Shown here: piece after piece, positions 21,622-36,600 of the stretch
Layout of the letters: each line of letters begins with the position of its first letter
Numbering within the stretch: position 1 is the stretch's first letter
Assembly: GCA_035048485.1 (NCBI GenBank)
Contig: CM068586.1
Location: forward strand, 45,916,287 to 45,980,286
Source: Pteria penguin
Lineage: Eukaryota > Mollusca > Bivalvia > Pterioida > Pteriidae
Direction: 5' to 3'
DNA length: 64,000 bases
Notes under the pieces: generated by a model
Databases searched by the model: none
What the model was told of the DNA's origin: nothing
Seen by the model: the letters and a program-made list of their open reading frames with translations, nothing else
Made by a program: the position numbers and the translations under genes

Positions 21622-24600
21622 GTAAATTTTCTGTATTTCATAATTCAGTGGCGGATCATGAGAATTAAAAAATTCCGCCTCTGGAGTGCAGGTGTGCTCT
21701 ACTATTTCCCAAAACAGACCTTTACAGTACTATACTGCAGCGAAAAGAGCTGGGTACATTTGGGGCTAACTTGGAGTGAACTTGTCTATAGCCTATTATA
21801 TGATATTCAAAATTTCGTATCATAGGAGGTAAAATAAATTAATAAGACAAGTATCACTGAAAGGGGAGACTGGGTCAGCAAAAGTGTTGGATAACAACTT
21901 AAACAAGCAGGGGGGGGGGGGGGGACACGCAGGGCATCAGAGGACATTATATCTTTCTTCTGAAAGACAACCTTGCAAATGCAAACAGTACGTCTCTGTT
22001 TTCAGTAATCAGTATCAAGGATCTCATTACCAGAGAAAAAAAATTTAACTAGAAATACAAATGTAGAAATTTTAACTACAAACTTAAAAAGCAGCACATC
22101 TGTATGTTGCATTCTGAATATAGTTTACAAAAGAAGTTGACAAGTTTTGGATTTGTTAGCTCAGCACAGCTTCTATCAACTCCAAAACAGTAAGCTAAAT
22201 TGTCAGCTTCATTTGTAAAATATATCTAACAGTATATATATATATATATGATGGAGGTCATTATTGGCCCAGAAAGCTCAATGGTGAGAGCGTCCCACCT
22301 TGATTTAATAATAAGCTGGGGAAGGTTCTGGGTTCAGTTTCTGGGTCAAGCCACTATTTTTCACCCTGCCTGTTACAGCATTTGAAAAAGAGTGACCCTC
22401 ATATGAGGGAGAGCCAGGGTAATTTCTCTCTTGGTTTTCGAGGTTTGGAAACCACTGGCAGGTGGGATGTGTGATGGATGCCGGTATCGGCCCGGATTAG
22501 CTCAATGGTGAGAGCGTCCATCTTGATAGCGGATTGGTACACAATTTTTCACCCTGCCTGTTACAAATTTGTTTGAAATAGACCTCTTTTCTTTAACTGC
22601 AGTTCAGTGTAAAAGGACTACATTAAAAATTTTTTAAAAATTTGATTTTGTGGTATTTACTAAGTACTAGAAATTGATTACTGAAAATGGAGGTTAAGTA
22701 TTTGAGTGATTGATAGAAAAGCTTACATCTGTGTAAAAAAAAATTGAAGGAAATGGAAATTTCTAATAGAGATGTTGAAATTTTTATATTCCTGTCAGAC
22801 ATTTGGACTGACAGATTTATAAAGTCTGTCAGTCTGGAAAGAATTTTGTCAGTCCGAACAAAATTGTATGACAATCTTTTCATTGTTTGTAAATTAAAAG
22901 CTGTCATTTTATCATTTTGTTTAAGTATCCATTCACTTTAATTCAGAGATTGTTGACACACATATGTACATGGTATATATTCTTGAACATAATACGTATA
23001 CACTTCTTCAGCAGATTTTTTGAATCTTTTTTTTTGGTTGAGTATTAAATTCGTTATTTTTCATCCCTCTCACCAGGTGACCAGGCTGAAGAAGAATAAG
23101 CACCCCTGTTGTGCTAGCACACCCGTGAAACAATGTATATTTCATGATCCTTTCAATTATCTCTATCTTTTTAAACATTTGGCTTTGAGTTCGATACCCG
23201 CATACCATTAACTTTGATACGTCCGTTACGGCTAAGGTACATGTAAAGTAAGGGAAAGGTTTAAAAGTTGTCGATTTACAGAGTTATTAAGGTGCCGATT
23301 ATGTCGTTCATATACCATCCCGTCAGTTGTGTTTACCGATGTTTATGTAGACGCATCGTTTAAATTGTAATCACTTTCGCTGGCAGCTGCCGGTTTTGAT
23401 ATAACAATAGAATTTGATAGTACAGATAAATGATACAGTACCTGAATATGAGCTTTCAATACACCAATATTGTCAAGGTGTTTTACGATCTCTTTTTACT
23501 CTCCAGAAAGTTGTATCTTATCAGTAGCAAAGACCGTCAATAGATCACAGCAGGTATCACATATTAACAAGAACACTTCACGGTCAATTAACTTAGTTTG
23601 CTGCGAGTTTTGCTATCATGTTTAAATGGACAGTCATTACGCAGGCACCATTTTATGGAAATCTTGTTCAAAATAATCATAGGTCATTAATGTAAAAAAA
23701 GAAAAAATACTGGCCAGCTAGGCTACATATTTCCCAAGTCTCACTAAAGCCAGACGTCAAAAATCGGTATCATCGGGCGTTGATCTAGTGAGTTTTAGGA
23801 ATGCATATGCATGGCTGCCATGAACGCCGGTCATTTGGACCGGTGCAAACGGACATTCTGTCGGTCATTGGAAATTTTAGTCGGTCTTGCCGGCAGGACC
23901 GACGGATTTCAACATCTCTGTTTCTAGAGCATGCTTCATACATGTTTAAAATGATACATTGCATATAAATAATATTGTGTACATATTTCTGCATAGAAAA
24001 TATTGCCATACAGGATCCAGTATTTAAGAATGCAACCCCAGTGGCATTCCTTGACCGTGAGCAGCAGTATACCTCTGCCTTGCAAAAATATATACATGCT
24101 AATAGAAAGCTACTTGAACTTGGAGTCACAGATCCTTTTGAGAAAGCTTACTTTAAGACGTAAGTTCATAAATCAAAAAACTATTTTTCAAATTTTGTGC
24201 ATCAAATATTATCTGTCTATTTAATTTTGCAATTTGAACATGATTTCAACATAGCTTAAAAAGGTCATACTTGGCAATATCAGTTTTACCAATTGTATAT
24301 GCATGTATATGTTATACCTATGTACACATTGGCATATTGTATCATCATCAAGTTTTTAAATTTTTTTTCTTTTTGTAGATGAGTAATCACTGTAGTGTAT
24401 TTTGCATTCTTTTTTGTCTTGTATTATTTTACTTTAAATAATTGAACTTTTAGTGCAGCAGCACCCTTTGCGAATGACCCCTTTGGTCTACATGAGTCCA
24501 TGTTTTTACCAAGCATACAGAAACTAGCTACAGAAGAACAAAAGAGAAAATGGCTACCTTTATGTCAAAAGTTCAAAATGATTGGTACCTATGCACAGAC

Positions 24601-27600
24601 AGAACTTGGTCATGGTAAGTGGTACATACAAAGCTTGGTCATGGTACGTGGTACAGACAGAGCTTGTTCATGGTAAATGGTACATACAAAGCTTAGTCAT
24701 GGTAAGTGGTACAGAGAAAGCTTGGTCATGGTAAGTTGCAAATAGAGTTTGATCATGGTGGGTGGTACAGATAAAACTTGGTAATGGTAAGTAGTAAAGA
24801 CAGAACTTGGTCATGGTAAGTGGTACCAAGCTTGATCAGTGTAAGCAGTACATATAGAACTTGATAATGGTAAATCATAGAGGTAGTGGTTGGTCATGGT
24901 AAATGGTACAGAGTTTGGGGATTGTAAGTGGAACAAATTTAACATGATCATGGTAAGGGGTACAGATAGTGGTTGATCATGGTAAGTGGTACAGAAAGAT
25001 CTGTGCCCCTTTTTCAGGATACAGCAATAACAAACGTATTGAAAGAAAAGCTCAAAGAACAAAGCCATATACAAAGCACTAAATTAAATGAAATAATAAA
25101 AACTAAAAGATGTTAGGCACTACGAATTCTTTTGTGTTGCGATTAAATAACCTATATTTTCAAAAAGATTTGAATTGACCTTTGGTTGATTCAACATTCT
25201 TGAATAGCAAACATTATTATAATATTTTCATAGTGCTTATACATATATATATTTACAACATATATTTTTTGTCAACATTATATATTTGTTTCAGGCACAT
25301 TCATCAGAGGTCTGGAAACCACTGCAACATATGACCCAGCAACCAGAGAATTCATTCTTAACTCACCTACAATCTCATCTATGAAATACTGGCCAGGAAA
25401 CTGTGAGTTTAGTGAAGGGATTTTTTGTAACCTTTAATATTCTGTATGATATTTCACAATATGATTGTTGATGATTGATATTCCCCTGATATCTGTACCA
25501 GGCATGACTGATGATATTGTACACATGACTGCTTTAAGGGAACACCATAAATCATAGTAAATAATATATAAACATAGCTCCAAAGTCAATATGAAATGCA
25601 CTGTTATAATCAGCAAGCATACTACTTAAATGTTATGTAACTTATAAGACTTTGAAGGTTTAGAAGACAAAAGGTTATATTTACTTTTATCGGTAATGCA
25701 AGTGACTCTTGCAGCAGGAAGAGCAAGAGAAAGATGACAGACTGGGATTCCTACTTGGATATTTCAACAAATTCTGTGAATGTCTGTTCCCCACCACTGA
25801 GCTTACCTTAGCCAGTAACCCAGTCTGCCACACTTCTCCCCAAACATCCCAAACTGTCATCTTATCTTTCTGGCCTTTTTTCAACCAATTCTAGCCAATG
25901 AAAATTGATGGATTGCGCAAAAATTTGAATTCTATAGCACACAGGGCATAAAGGTGACGGCCAGAATTAGTCCGAAATTTCAGACTCTGTGAACCATACA
26001 AATCAGTATTCTTGGGTCTTACATTTTGGACTGAGGCAGAGAATGGAACTATAACCTGGCTCCTCCTTTAACACATGAACCGATAGGTGCTCTACCATTG
26101 AGCTACCTCTGCCAATGAACCATCTACTATTAATAACCTCCTACTCTTACTTACATTCTGTAATAATATTAGTATGCACATACTAAAGTCCTTCTTTAAG
26201 AGTGTTTTCCAGCAATGATGCCATTTACTCAGGTGGCATTTACAGCTCCTGAAGGTCACCTCTTATTAGCAGTTATACTATTTAATTTTTGTAATTAGAT
26301 ATATTCTTTAATTTTTTAAGTTAACATCTCATTCAAGCAGTTGTAGTACCTATATACTTGTGGCTATTTTTATTCTATTTCATTTTTGTAATTAGATATA
26401 TTCTTTAATTTTTTAAGTTAAGGACAGATCCCAGTTATTCAATTTTCAGATATCAATTTTGAGGTGCTGTATTAAACTTGAGCCTTATTGAGTTTCATGG
26501 AATTTCTTCATTGCCTCATATAGGCAGAAATACACAATTCACAATAAAAAAATTTCTAGCAGATATTTTCTGTTCAGAATTCAAATACAAGATCTCTGAA
26601 ATACATATTTCTAAATAAAGACAGGAACTTCTGACCTTTCCCTTGTACCTTTTATGAAATTGGCACTGGGAAAGTGACACTTGCATTTGTTCTGTAAACC
26701 ATCAATAAGAGTTATCTCTCTTGATGGTATAGTCTTGCCAGCACAACGCTCATTACCTACATTATGCATTGCAGTCTTTGCAAAAACTCATAAAAGAGTA
26801 GGTATGCATGAAGAATATAAGATACCTATTAGGCAATTCCAAGAAAATGATTGGAAATATTTGCCTCACTTTCTTCTTCAGATTCCCTTTGAACGGGGGT
26901 TTCAATTGATTCATTTCCTTTCCTTGCAGAATTATAATGACTACTCAGGTTTTGAATCCTGATTTATATGAGCATTGAAGTGTGACTAACAATGGGATTG
27001 ACTAACAATGGGATTGACTCAAGTGTTATTAAACGGAACTTCTGCCGGTTATCGTACACGGATGGGGTGGAACTCTTCAACGCGGAGATATGAAAAATTT
27101 GACTCCCACCACTGTCCTTAACATCTCATTCAAACAGTTGTAGTACCTATATACTTGTGGCTATTTTTTTCATTTCAGTGGGGAAAACTGCGAATCATTG
27201 TTTGGTGATGGCTCAGCTGTACACTCAAGGAAAGAATCATGGGATACATATGTTCATGCTACAGACACGTGATTTAGATACTCACCAACCCCTGCCAGGT
27301 TTTTTATTACTTTAATTGTTTATAAATCATGAAGAAAATTATTGTCTTTTATACATTAAAGGATTATTTTTGTGTTGCATGCAAAGTAAATAAATACTGA
27401 GTGTTCTTGAATTCCATTTACCTATTTTCCATGGAAAGTGAAAATTGAAGTTGGGTAACTAGGCATCAAAAAGAGATTTACCGTTTGGTAACTGAATTTT
27501 GTAGCACTAATTAATTACATATTACATGATTTTTATACGCCCGTCTTAAGACGGTGCATATTATGTTATGGCACTGTCCGTCCATCGTCCAGTATAAGCT

Positions 27601-30600
27601 TGTCTGGGCTATTACTTCTTTCCCTGTGCACGGATTTCAATAATATTTCACAGAATTGTTTCTTAGGATCCAAGGGTGTGTCATGAGCTTGACCCAAGGT
27701 CATAGGTCAAAAGTCAAGGTCACAACATGCAAAGTGAGTAAAACCTTGTCCAGGCCATTACTTCTTGCCCTGTGCATGGATTTCAATAATATTTCACAGA
27801 ATTGTTACATATGACCTAAGGTCATAGGTCAGAGGTCAAGGTCACAACATGCAAAGTGAGTAAAAGCGTGTTCGGGCCATAATTTCTTCCCTTGTGCATG
27901 GATTTCAATAATATTTCACAGAATTGTTACTTAGGACCCAAAGATGTGTTGTGACCTAGACCGTCAAAGGTCAAGGTCACAACATGCAAAGTGAGTAAAA
28001 CCTTGTTCTGGCCATAACTTCTTCCCCTGTGCATAGATTTCAAAAACATATCACAGAATTGTTACTTAGGACCCAAGGTAGTGTCACGACCTTGACCCAA
28101 GGTCATAGGTCAAAGGTCAAGGTCACAACAGGCAAAGCGAGTAAAACCTTGTCCAGGCCATTACTTCTTGCCCTGTGCATGGATTTCAATAATTTTTCAC
28201 AGAATTGTTACTTAGGACCCAAGGGTGTGTCATGACCTTGATCCAAGGTCATAGGTTAAAGGTCAAGGTCACAACATGCAAAGTGAATAAAAACTTGATA
28301 CTATGATAAGATGCTATGGAGATGCTATGTAACGCGATAACTTAAGGAAACCTCAGTTGTTTTTCATGAAACTTATACAGAATGCTTAAATAGTGTAGGA
28401 GAAGCCACTTTTCAGTTTTGAGCAAATTCCATTTTGTTGTTACAGAGTTATGGGACTTGGATCCCTCCTTTTGGATTTCAGTATTTCATAAAAGTATTAC
28501 CAAAGAGACCCATGTTTGGGGGTAATAAAACCATATGTTTACATTAATCCCGACCAAAGTAAGCGACGGGCGTATTAAGCCATGCTAGGCGTTGCTCTTG
28601 TTACGTAATGAAATTGACTCAAACTCAGAATGAATCGTAACTTATAGACTCTTTCGCTGCATGTTACTGCAGGACTAACATTTTGGTTGGCAAATGATAA
28701 TGTTTCCCATAAAGATTTGACATCAAAATAAAAGATTTATAGTCTCTGACATCACATTGCGGGAACAGTTATCATTTTACCAATCAAAATGTTAGTCCTG
28801 CAGTAATAACGAAAGGGTCTATAAAGTTTGTTTGAAAATTGCGTAATTTTCATTACCGCATTTAGGATCAATTACTGTCAACATCATTTTATTTAAAAGA
28901 CAGATTTTTAAGATGGCAGACATCCTTTTATTGTTTATAATAATGATAAGTTACTATATCCTCATATTCAAATATAGAAATTAAACACGGACACATCACA
29001 TTTTTACTACATATTCCTACAGATCATTCATCTAGCAGTAGAGGTATTGACATAGAGAAAATGTAAAGTGAGATGCTTTGATATATATCTAAACTTTGCA
29101 TTAACTTTTTGAAAGTTTTTTTTTTTTTTTTGTATTCGATCAGAATTTCTTCTGATAAAATTGTTATGTTCCAAATAATATACATTAGAACACTTTTATC
29201 TGTAGAAATCAAAGACACTTGCTTTATTTAATACTTCAGAGCTAAAAGAAACAAACGTAGAATTAAACATTAGCATTATAGTTTATTTAAAGGGAAATTC
29301 TCGTATTTAATTTAGACAAGTATAAATCATTCAATTGGTTATTCTGATATGAGCAAAACTCTTCCTTAGTTGAAATGTTTTCTTCTTCTTCTTCTTCTTC
29401 TTCTTCCAATATGAAGTGTACTAAAAAGTTGAGCGTTGTACTTCATGTGGCAGTCAACATAAAAGCCTTACAGGGCACTATCATATGATACAGTTAAAAA
29501 GTTAAAATCCTTGATCCTCACCCAAAGCTGAAGTGAGCAGAGCTGATACATTGTCCATTGCAGTGCAGTAGTCATCCAAGGAACATGCTGATGTCATTGC
29601 TGATAGAAGTCTGTTCCAGTCCCTTATGTTATGTGGGAAGAAGCAGAACAGTTGCACATCCTTTTTCATTGTTTGTATGCAAAAGGTATGTTGCCCCCTC
29701 GTTCTGGTGTCTGTCTAGATTAGGTATTGTTTTGCTGGAATGGCCACTAGATTGTACAGAATCTTAAATAGCAACAGAAGGCGGAACTTTGCTCTTCTGA
29801 TCTGTAGCGATTTCCATCCCAGGGAGTTGACCATGTTGGTGATGCTGCCTGCTTTCCTATATCAGTAGTTCCTTGTAGTGAATTGTGCTGCTCTATGCTG
29901 GACTTTCTCTGTCTGGTTAATCTGTCTGCTGGTGTGAGGGTCACATATGGAGGTAACATACTCCAGCGTTGGACGTACAATGGCTTCATCGGCTCTGACC
30001 CTTGCCAAAGTTCTGTAATCTCTGAGGTTTGCTTTAGGAAATCAAGAGTCCTATTGGCTTTTGCTGTGATGGCTTGATATTGTAGTCTTTTATAACATTT
30101 AATATTCTAATATCTGGATTTGAATCACTTTAGCTACATGATGCAAAATTGGACCATCTGGATTAGAATTTGGACACCTATAATATCCTTGAGGCTGTCC
30201 AACTGAACCACCTCTCTGAAAAGTAATGTCGATCTCTGATTGGAGAATTTCTGTTATTCAGAATTTTTTTGAATTTTGTAGGGATTGAAATAGGAGATAT
30301 AGGACCAAAGTTTGGCTTTACGTCAAATGATAATGGCTTCTTGAGAATTAAGAATGTCAGAATACCCAAAGACAACATGCTGTCAAGATATGCAAAGGTA
30401 AATTTGATATATTCTGCAGAATATTTATTGGGTGGGCCAATTCCCATAGTAAATATACGATATGACAGCGACACTTGACGTCGCTGTCGCTGTCATATCG
30501 TATATTTACTATGGGAATTGGCCCACCCAATAAATATTCTGCAGAATATATCTTAGATATGACTATCAAATAAGGTAGGAATATTATTTTGTGTTACAAC

Positions 30601-33600
30601 TCAATGAAATTGATATGTCTGTCCTATTTCTTGATTGACAGAAAAATTGATAAACAAACTCATAAGTAAGGCTATCTTGCATCTATTTCTACTCTGCTTA
30701 TGAAACTGGACACTGTACTAATCAGAACTGAATTCTGATTGGTTGCTAGTCTAACCCTAATATGCATATGATAATGAGTTAAGAACTTGATGACTCGGAT
30801 ATAAACGTACCGCAAATTAATACACGGATATACATGTATTGCATTTCAAAAAGAAAACAGACGATGTAATACGATGGGAAATCAGAAAATCATAGACAAG
30901 ATAAAATGATTGTGTATAAATTGTAATTTAAAATATTAAATAAACATATGTCAATCAAGAAATAGGACAGACATATCAATTTCATTGAGTTGTAACACAA
31001 AATAATATTCCTACCTTATTTGATAGTCATATCTAAGATATATTCTGCAGAATATTTATTGGGTGGGCCAATTCCCATAGTAAATATACCATATGACAGC
31101 GACAGCGACGTCAAGTAACGGATCATTCCAAAATCGAAAGAGGGGTCTTTAAACATGAAGATTACAGAAGTAAAAGAGTGTGGAAGGCATATGCATTAAT
31201 TTTAATAACATTTTTGCCAGTTTTACATGATGTGTTAAGGGGCAATACCGGACAAATGCAAAATTACCACTTAGATTTGCGTCAGATTACTGTGACATCA
31301 CATTCCAAGCGTTAACGTCATAGTGAAAATTCCGGCAAAAAAGTGGATTGTCCAGTATAAGACCCCTTACATTATTTAAAATTGGAAAAAGGTCTAATAA
31401 ACGGGAAAGAAAAATGGGTAGTCAATACAGAATTTGCCTTTAAGAAAATTGAATTTGTAATTGCGGCAACGTAAAATCAGCAAAAAGTACTATAAAAATA
31501 GCATAGACTAGCAACGATCAGGTAAAAGTATATGACAAAATATAAATAAATAAAAATGAATAAAAAAAAATATAAATAGATAAACAATAAAAAAAAAAAT
31601 CCCATAAAAATATTAATAAAGATAATAATATTAGTATTAATAATAATGATAATAACTAGATCTAGAGCTTACCTTTTGCTGACACAACATGGAGGGTCTT
31701 CCTCATAAAAAAAAATTAAATAAAAAAGAAAGACAGAAAGAAAAGAAAATAAAGAAAGAAATGCAACAAATAGCGAGATGGCAGTGTAACAATATCCCCA
31801 TCCCACCCTAACCCCCCCTCCAAAAAAAAACCCCAAAAATAAAAATGAAAAATTAAATGAATTGAAAAGAGAATTACTAAAAGAAATAACACGAACACTC
31901 TTTGGCACAAATTTTCAACCTTCTGGCCTTTAGCAACAATAGTTAGAATATTCTAACTATTGCTTGATAAAGGCAAGGAGGCCGAAAATTTGCGGCAAAG
32001 AGTGTTTGTGTTATTTCATTTGGTATATTTTACTTCCCTTTGGAGAAAAGTGAATATATAAACAAAACCAAACCACAGACGTAAAGAAAACTTGGGTTGC
32101 TATGTAGGCATAAAAAAGAACACAGGTGTAAAGAAATCAGCAAAAGATAGATAAAGAATTTTCATAGTGAATATACTAGATATTCATAAATCCATGGACA
32201 CAACTGGGTTGATCTGAGATACTTCAATGATTGTAAACACGCTTTTATTTCAACATCATACACACGCGGCCTGAATAAAGTGTGTATTATACATGTACAA
32301 GTTGCAAAACTACGACAAATGGTAACAAGCAAGGACACTTCAAATTTATGTGATCAAGGTTACATATGATGATATCAATGTAAGAATTATTTTCTTAAAT
32401 ATAGAGGATTTACTTTAAAGCTGGCCCTTCACCATAAAATGCCCATATGTTTCGAAAAAGTTTTTCGGGAGCGAAGTCGTATGAAGGCATTTTGAACATT
32501 GTCCAGCTATACGGCTGTAATAAACCAGTCTTTCTAAAGCTGTTTCTAATTAATTTTCTTTCTTTCTCTCGATTGAAAGATGAAGACTTGCCATTTTGCG
32601 TCAGCAACACGTAAGCTCTAGTCTTTTCATCTAAATCTTTCCAGCTTTCTTTTTCGGTTTACAAATGAACAGCATTTTAATTATTTCTAATTGATATATG
32701 ATTTTTAAACATTTTCTTTTTTTCTCTACCCTCCCCCTTTTTATGCACCGGTCTAAGAGATATTGTTCAAAAGGCGTTTGGCCGGTCCGTCCATCTGTAT
32801 GTGCTTCTGGTCAGTAGCATACGACACATATTGCGCATTTCTCTTGCATAATCACTGCACTCTGAGAACAGCTTTGATAGCGTTTTATGGTTTTATGCAC
32901 TCTTAAGTGGAAATTTGAATCTCAAAAATGTTTTAAATGAATTAAAAGAAGAGTATACCATTCTCATTTGCTCTTTATTATTATAATTAATTATTATTAT
33001 CATTATTAATTATTATTACTATTATTATTATTTCTCTTTTTTTTTGTGGTAATCAAACGTTTTGTTGATTGCTTTAAATAAAACGTATATGTTGGTTGAT
33101 TGGTGTTTTACGTCACTTTCAACAATATTTCAGTAATATATCGCGACATGGAAGCAGGAGGTTACCAACCTTTTAAATATAGTGGTGCAACCCGGGAATT
33201 GAACCCGGAACGTCGGCATCGCAAGCCAAGCGTTTAACCAATGCACCAAGCCTGCCCCAAACGTATATGTAAGCATGGATGGATGAAATAAGAGATAAAT
33301 GTTCATAATAATTGTAGTAGTACAAACAACAGGCAGATTCCCCTTTAAAACACTTTATATACATGTAACTCATCGTTGGCATCTTAGCTTGTAATTTAGT
33401 TCATTGTAAAAATATTTCTGTAAGCAATTATAATCAAGACATTCTCAATAAAGCTTGACACCCCTATCACATTAGACACTTCCAAAATCCATCCAAATGG
33501 ATGCCGTGATGTTACATAGGAATTCCCTATTTCCAAACATATTTTTGTGTTCTGAGGTCTATTTCTGTAAGTTTTACTTGGTTCGATTTACGACTTGGCT

Positions 33601-36600
33601 AATTTGACACAAAGATGTTGTTTATATGTGAATAAAAGTGAATATAACATGATTAAAGCATTTTTTCCGGCGCATGGAACTGGTGGCGATGAATTTGAGT
33701 AAGCAATTCAACAGAATATTTAAAGCAAATATATGTTTATACCAAAATATATGAGAAGAGAATTAAGAGCTAAGCAGAGATGGTTAAAATGTGGTGCTTC
33801 TTGTTTCCCCATTTATTCTAACCATTTTTTGTAAATTTTTTTATGATAGAAATTCAGTTGAATTAAGTGGGAAGGTACTTGAACCCGACTTATTCCCATA
33901 TGACTTACAAACTCAAAGTACAATAATGAGACTATAATAAGAACAAGGGATCCTAGTTTTATCTCCAGATTTAACCACCATCGTTAAGAGAGTGATGATT
34001 TATATATTTTGTTATTCATACATATTTTTTCTGACAATAGATACACCAAGTTCAGTATGATTATGTTTAGCTTTCGTTGTTTAGTACATTCATGTATTTT
34101 ACTTTGTACATAAATTGTGTAGATAAATTGTGATGTTCTGTCCCAGTACTTTCAGACTAGGTATTTCTTAATCTATCACTACAGAAGATTTTTTTTAAAT
34201 GTTGAAAAATTTTCACATTAGGTATTCTAAAGAATTCTCATTAATTCAAACATCAGTCCAAACTTTATGAAATCACCATAACAAAATTAGAAAATAAAAC
34301 ATTTGACCCACCCTGAGTCAGGGTTCATGTTCATGCTAACATTTATTGTGACAATGGATATCAGTTCTTACTTTTTCATTCAAAGGATAGGAAACCAATG
34401 AGATTAAAACCTATGATATATATCTATTGATCTTTGGATATTAAGTGTATTTATATATGTGTACATGGATATGACATAGTGTTATAGCAAGTAATTATCA
34501 TTGTCTCCTCAGCATATACCATCTGCTAATTACATAAATTATTTTGATTTCCAATAGATCCCTGTGAGAAGATATATATTTCATTCTTATTCCAGGTTTT
34601 AGACGATGGTACCTTTGTTAAGCCACCAAGTGATCTCCTAGGTTACCAGTCCATGGTGCTAATTCGATCTCGTATAACATCTAATATGGCAAGATATCTT
34701 GCACAAGCTTGTGTGATTGCAATACGGTATAGTGCAGTACGCCGACAAACAGAGGTATCACCTGGGTATGTCTCTATGACAACTCAGTTTTGACCTTTTA
34801 ATGATCCATTATGGTATATAGTATGGAGAGAACGAATAAAGACATTAAAGATAAATAGCCAATCAAACATTTATTTAGTGAGGATGTCACAATGAAACAA
34901 TGTGGTAGTCATGCATGGTTTAAATGTTGATTTATAATTTGAAAATATTAGCTTAAATAGTCATCTATTTAAGATAGCTGAGGGGATCAAATGCATTAAC
35001 AAAGTAGATAAGGACTTTCGCTGTTCATTCGTTAATATATCATTTGAATAAAAAGCTTTAAATTATTCCACAAAGTTAACACTTATTTTCTTTAGCAATG
35101 ATTAGTAAAGTACTTATGCAGACAAAGATCAAATCTGTGACCAAGTATGACAGATTATGTGGTTCTCTCTTTAAGATGGATCATTTAAAAGCAGTGTACA
35201 TATGCCAGTATATGGACAGTACATGAACAGTGAAATCATGTCTATGTCTGTCCGCCAGGTTTCTTGTGCCCAGGACAGTTATTTAAAACAAGTAAATGTA
35301 GATAATTAAAAATTGCAGAGGTGAAGAAGCCCAGATTTTGGACTACCAGACCCAGCAATACAAGTTGTTTCCAGCCCTGGCTACATCCTATGCCATGCTG
35401 CTGGCTGGTAACTTTGTGTTCAATTTTTACCTTAATAGCACAGAAGAAATCGAGAAAGGAAATCTAGATATAATGCCACAGGTAAACTATGCACTAGAAT
35501 TTGTAGCAGTAAATTTTAAACAGACAGTCTGACTGTCTGTGTGTGTCTTATCATTCTTAAAGCTGTCTTCTTTGTGAGTTCATTAAAAGTTTTGATTATT
35601 TAAAATGAAGTTGCAAGTATTGATAGTTAATTACAAAATTCACAAATAACTCATGCATTAAGGTATAGATTTGCAAAATAATGTTATTTTTTTTGTATTC
35701 ATTGAGAAATCAATATTTACAAAGACTTTTTTTGTTTTGTTTTGTTTTAAAAAACTGTAATTCAATGCTTTTGCCAACGTTTCGGTCGAAGCCTTTGTTT
35801 TGTTTTTTGCTACATGAAGGTATTTTTATGGTTTATGGAAATAAGCTTGAAAGGTTTGTCAGTCAGAATGAAATATGTTAAAGTATTAAACTCGCATCAC
35901 AAAATAAAAAAAAAATTATCCTGGATCACCATTGCCTTGCTTGTCTTGTATTCTTTACAGTGAAGACCTTAGGTTACATGAGCTAAAATCTAAATAATAC
36001 AAATTTCAATTTTATAATTAATTTTAGGGCAAAGGCCATGCTAGGATGCTCATTATCATCTCCACAGTCAGATGATTAATGCAGTTATTAGACTCTACAC
36101 TTAATCTTCTTCAGTAAACTTAACTTCAATACTAAATTTCTGTGCAGCACATCAGACAGATGTTGTTACCAAATCGGTACTCTATACAGCTGCAAAACCT
36201 TCCACTTAGTTTTTAATTGTCTAACTTCTAAAGAATTCATAGAGAATGCAGCTTTAGATAAAAAAAATAATAGATTGCTTCTTTATTTTGACACAATCCT
36301 GGACAACAAGGAGATGAAACTATGTCTAAATTAATTTGATATTTTTATTTTAAATTTAATCTTAAATGTCATAAGTTATCTTAAATACTTGTAGTCTCCT
36401 ACAGGTACTGGTGTATTGTTATTATTCAAAATGAGTCATCATGAGGGGGTTCAAAAATGTAGTAGAAATTCAAATAGGGTACCCTTCTTTTGAAAACTTT
36501 TTTGAACCAGCTTGTTCAATTTATAGGGTTTACTCCTTTTAAAGTTTCTTCAGATGAACTTGGTTATTGAGGTGACTTTTCTGCTTGTGTTTGACCTCTT

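Noticed and set aside
26036..26117. Functional tRNA gene on the minus strand
   Set aside because: The ends and box A are tRNA-like, but the anticodon stem does not pair; more likely repeat-derived.
26681..26962. 93-residue frame inside the TTAA-flanked element as a transposase
   Set aside because: Too short and without any recognisable transposase motif.
31669..31910. Hydrophobic minus-strand frames of 64-79 residues
   Set aside because: They arise from an A-rich tract read antisense; composition explains them.
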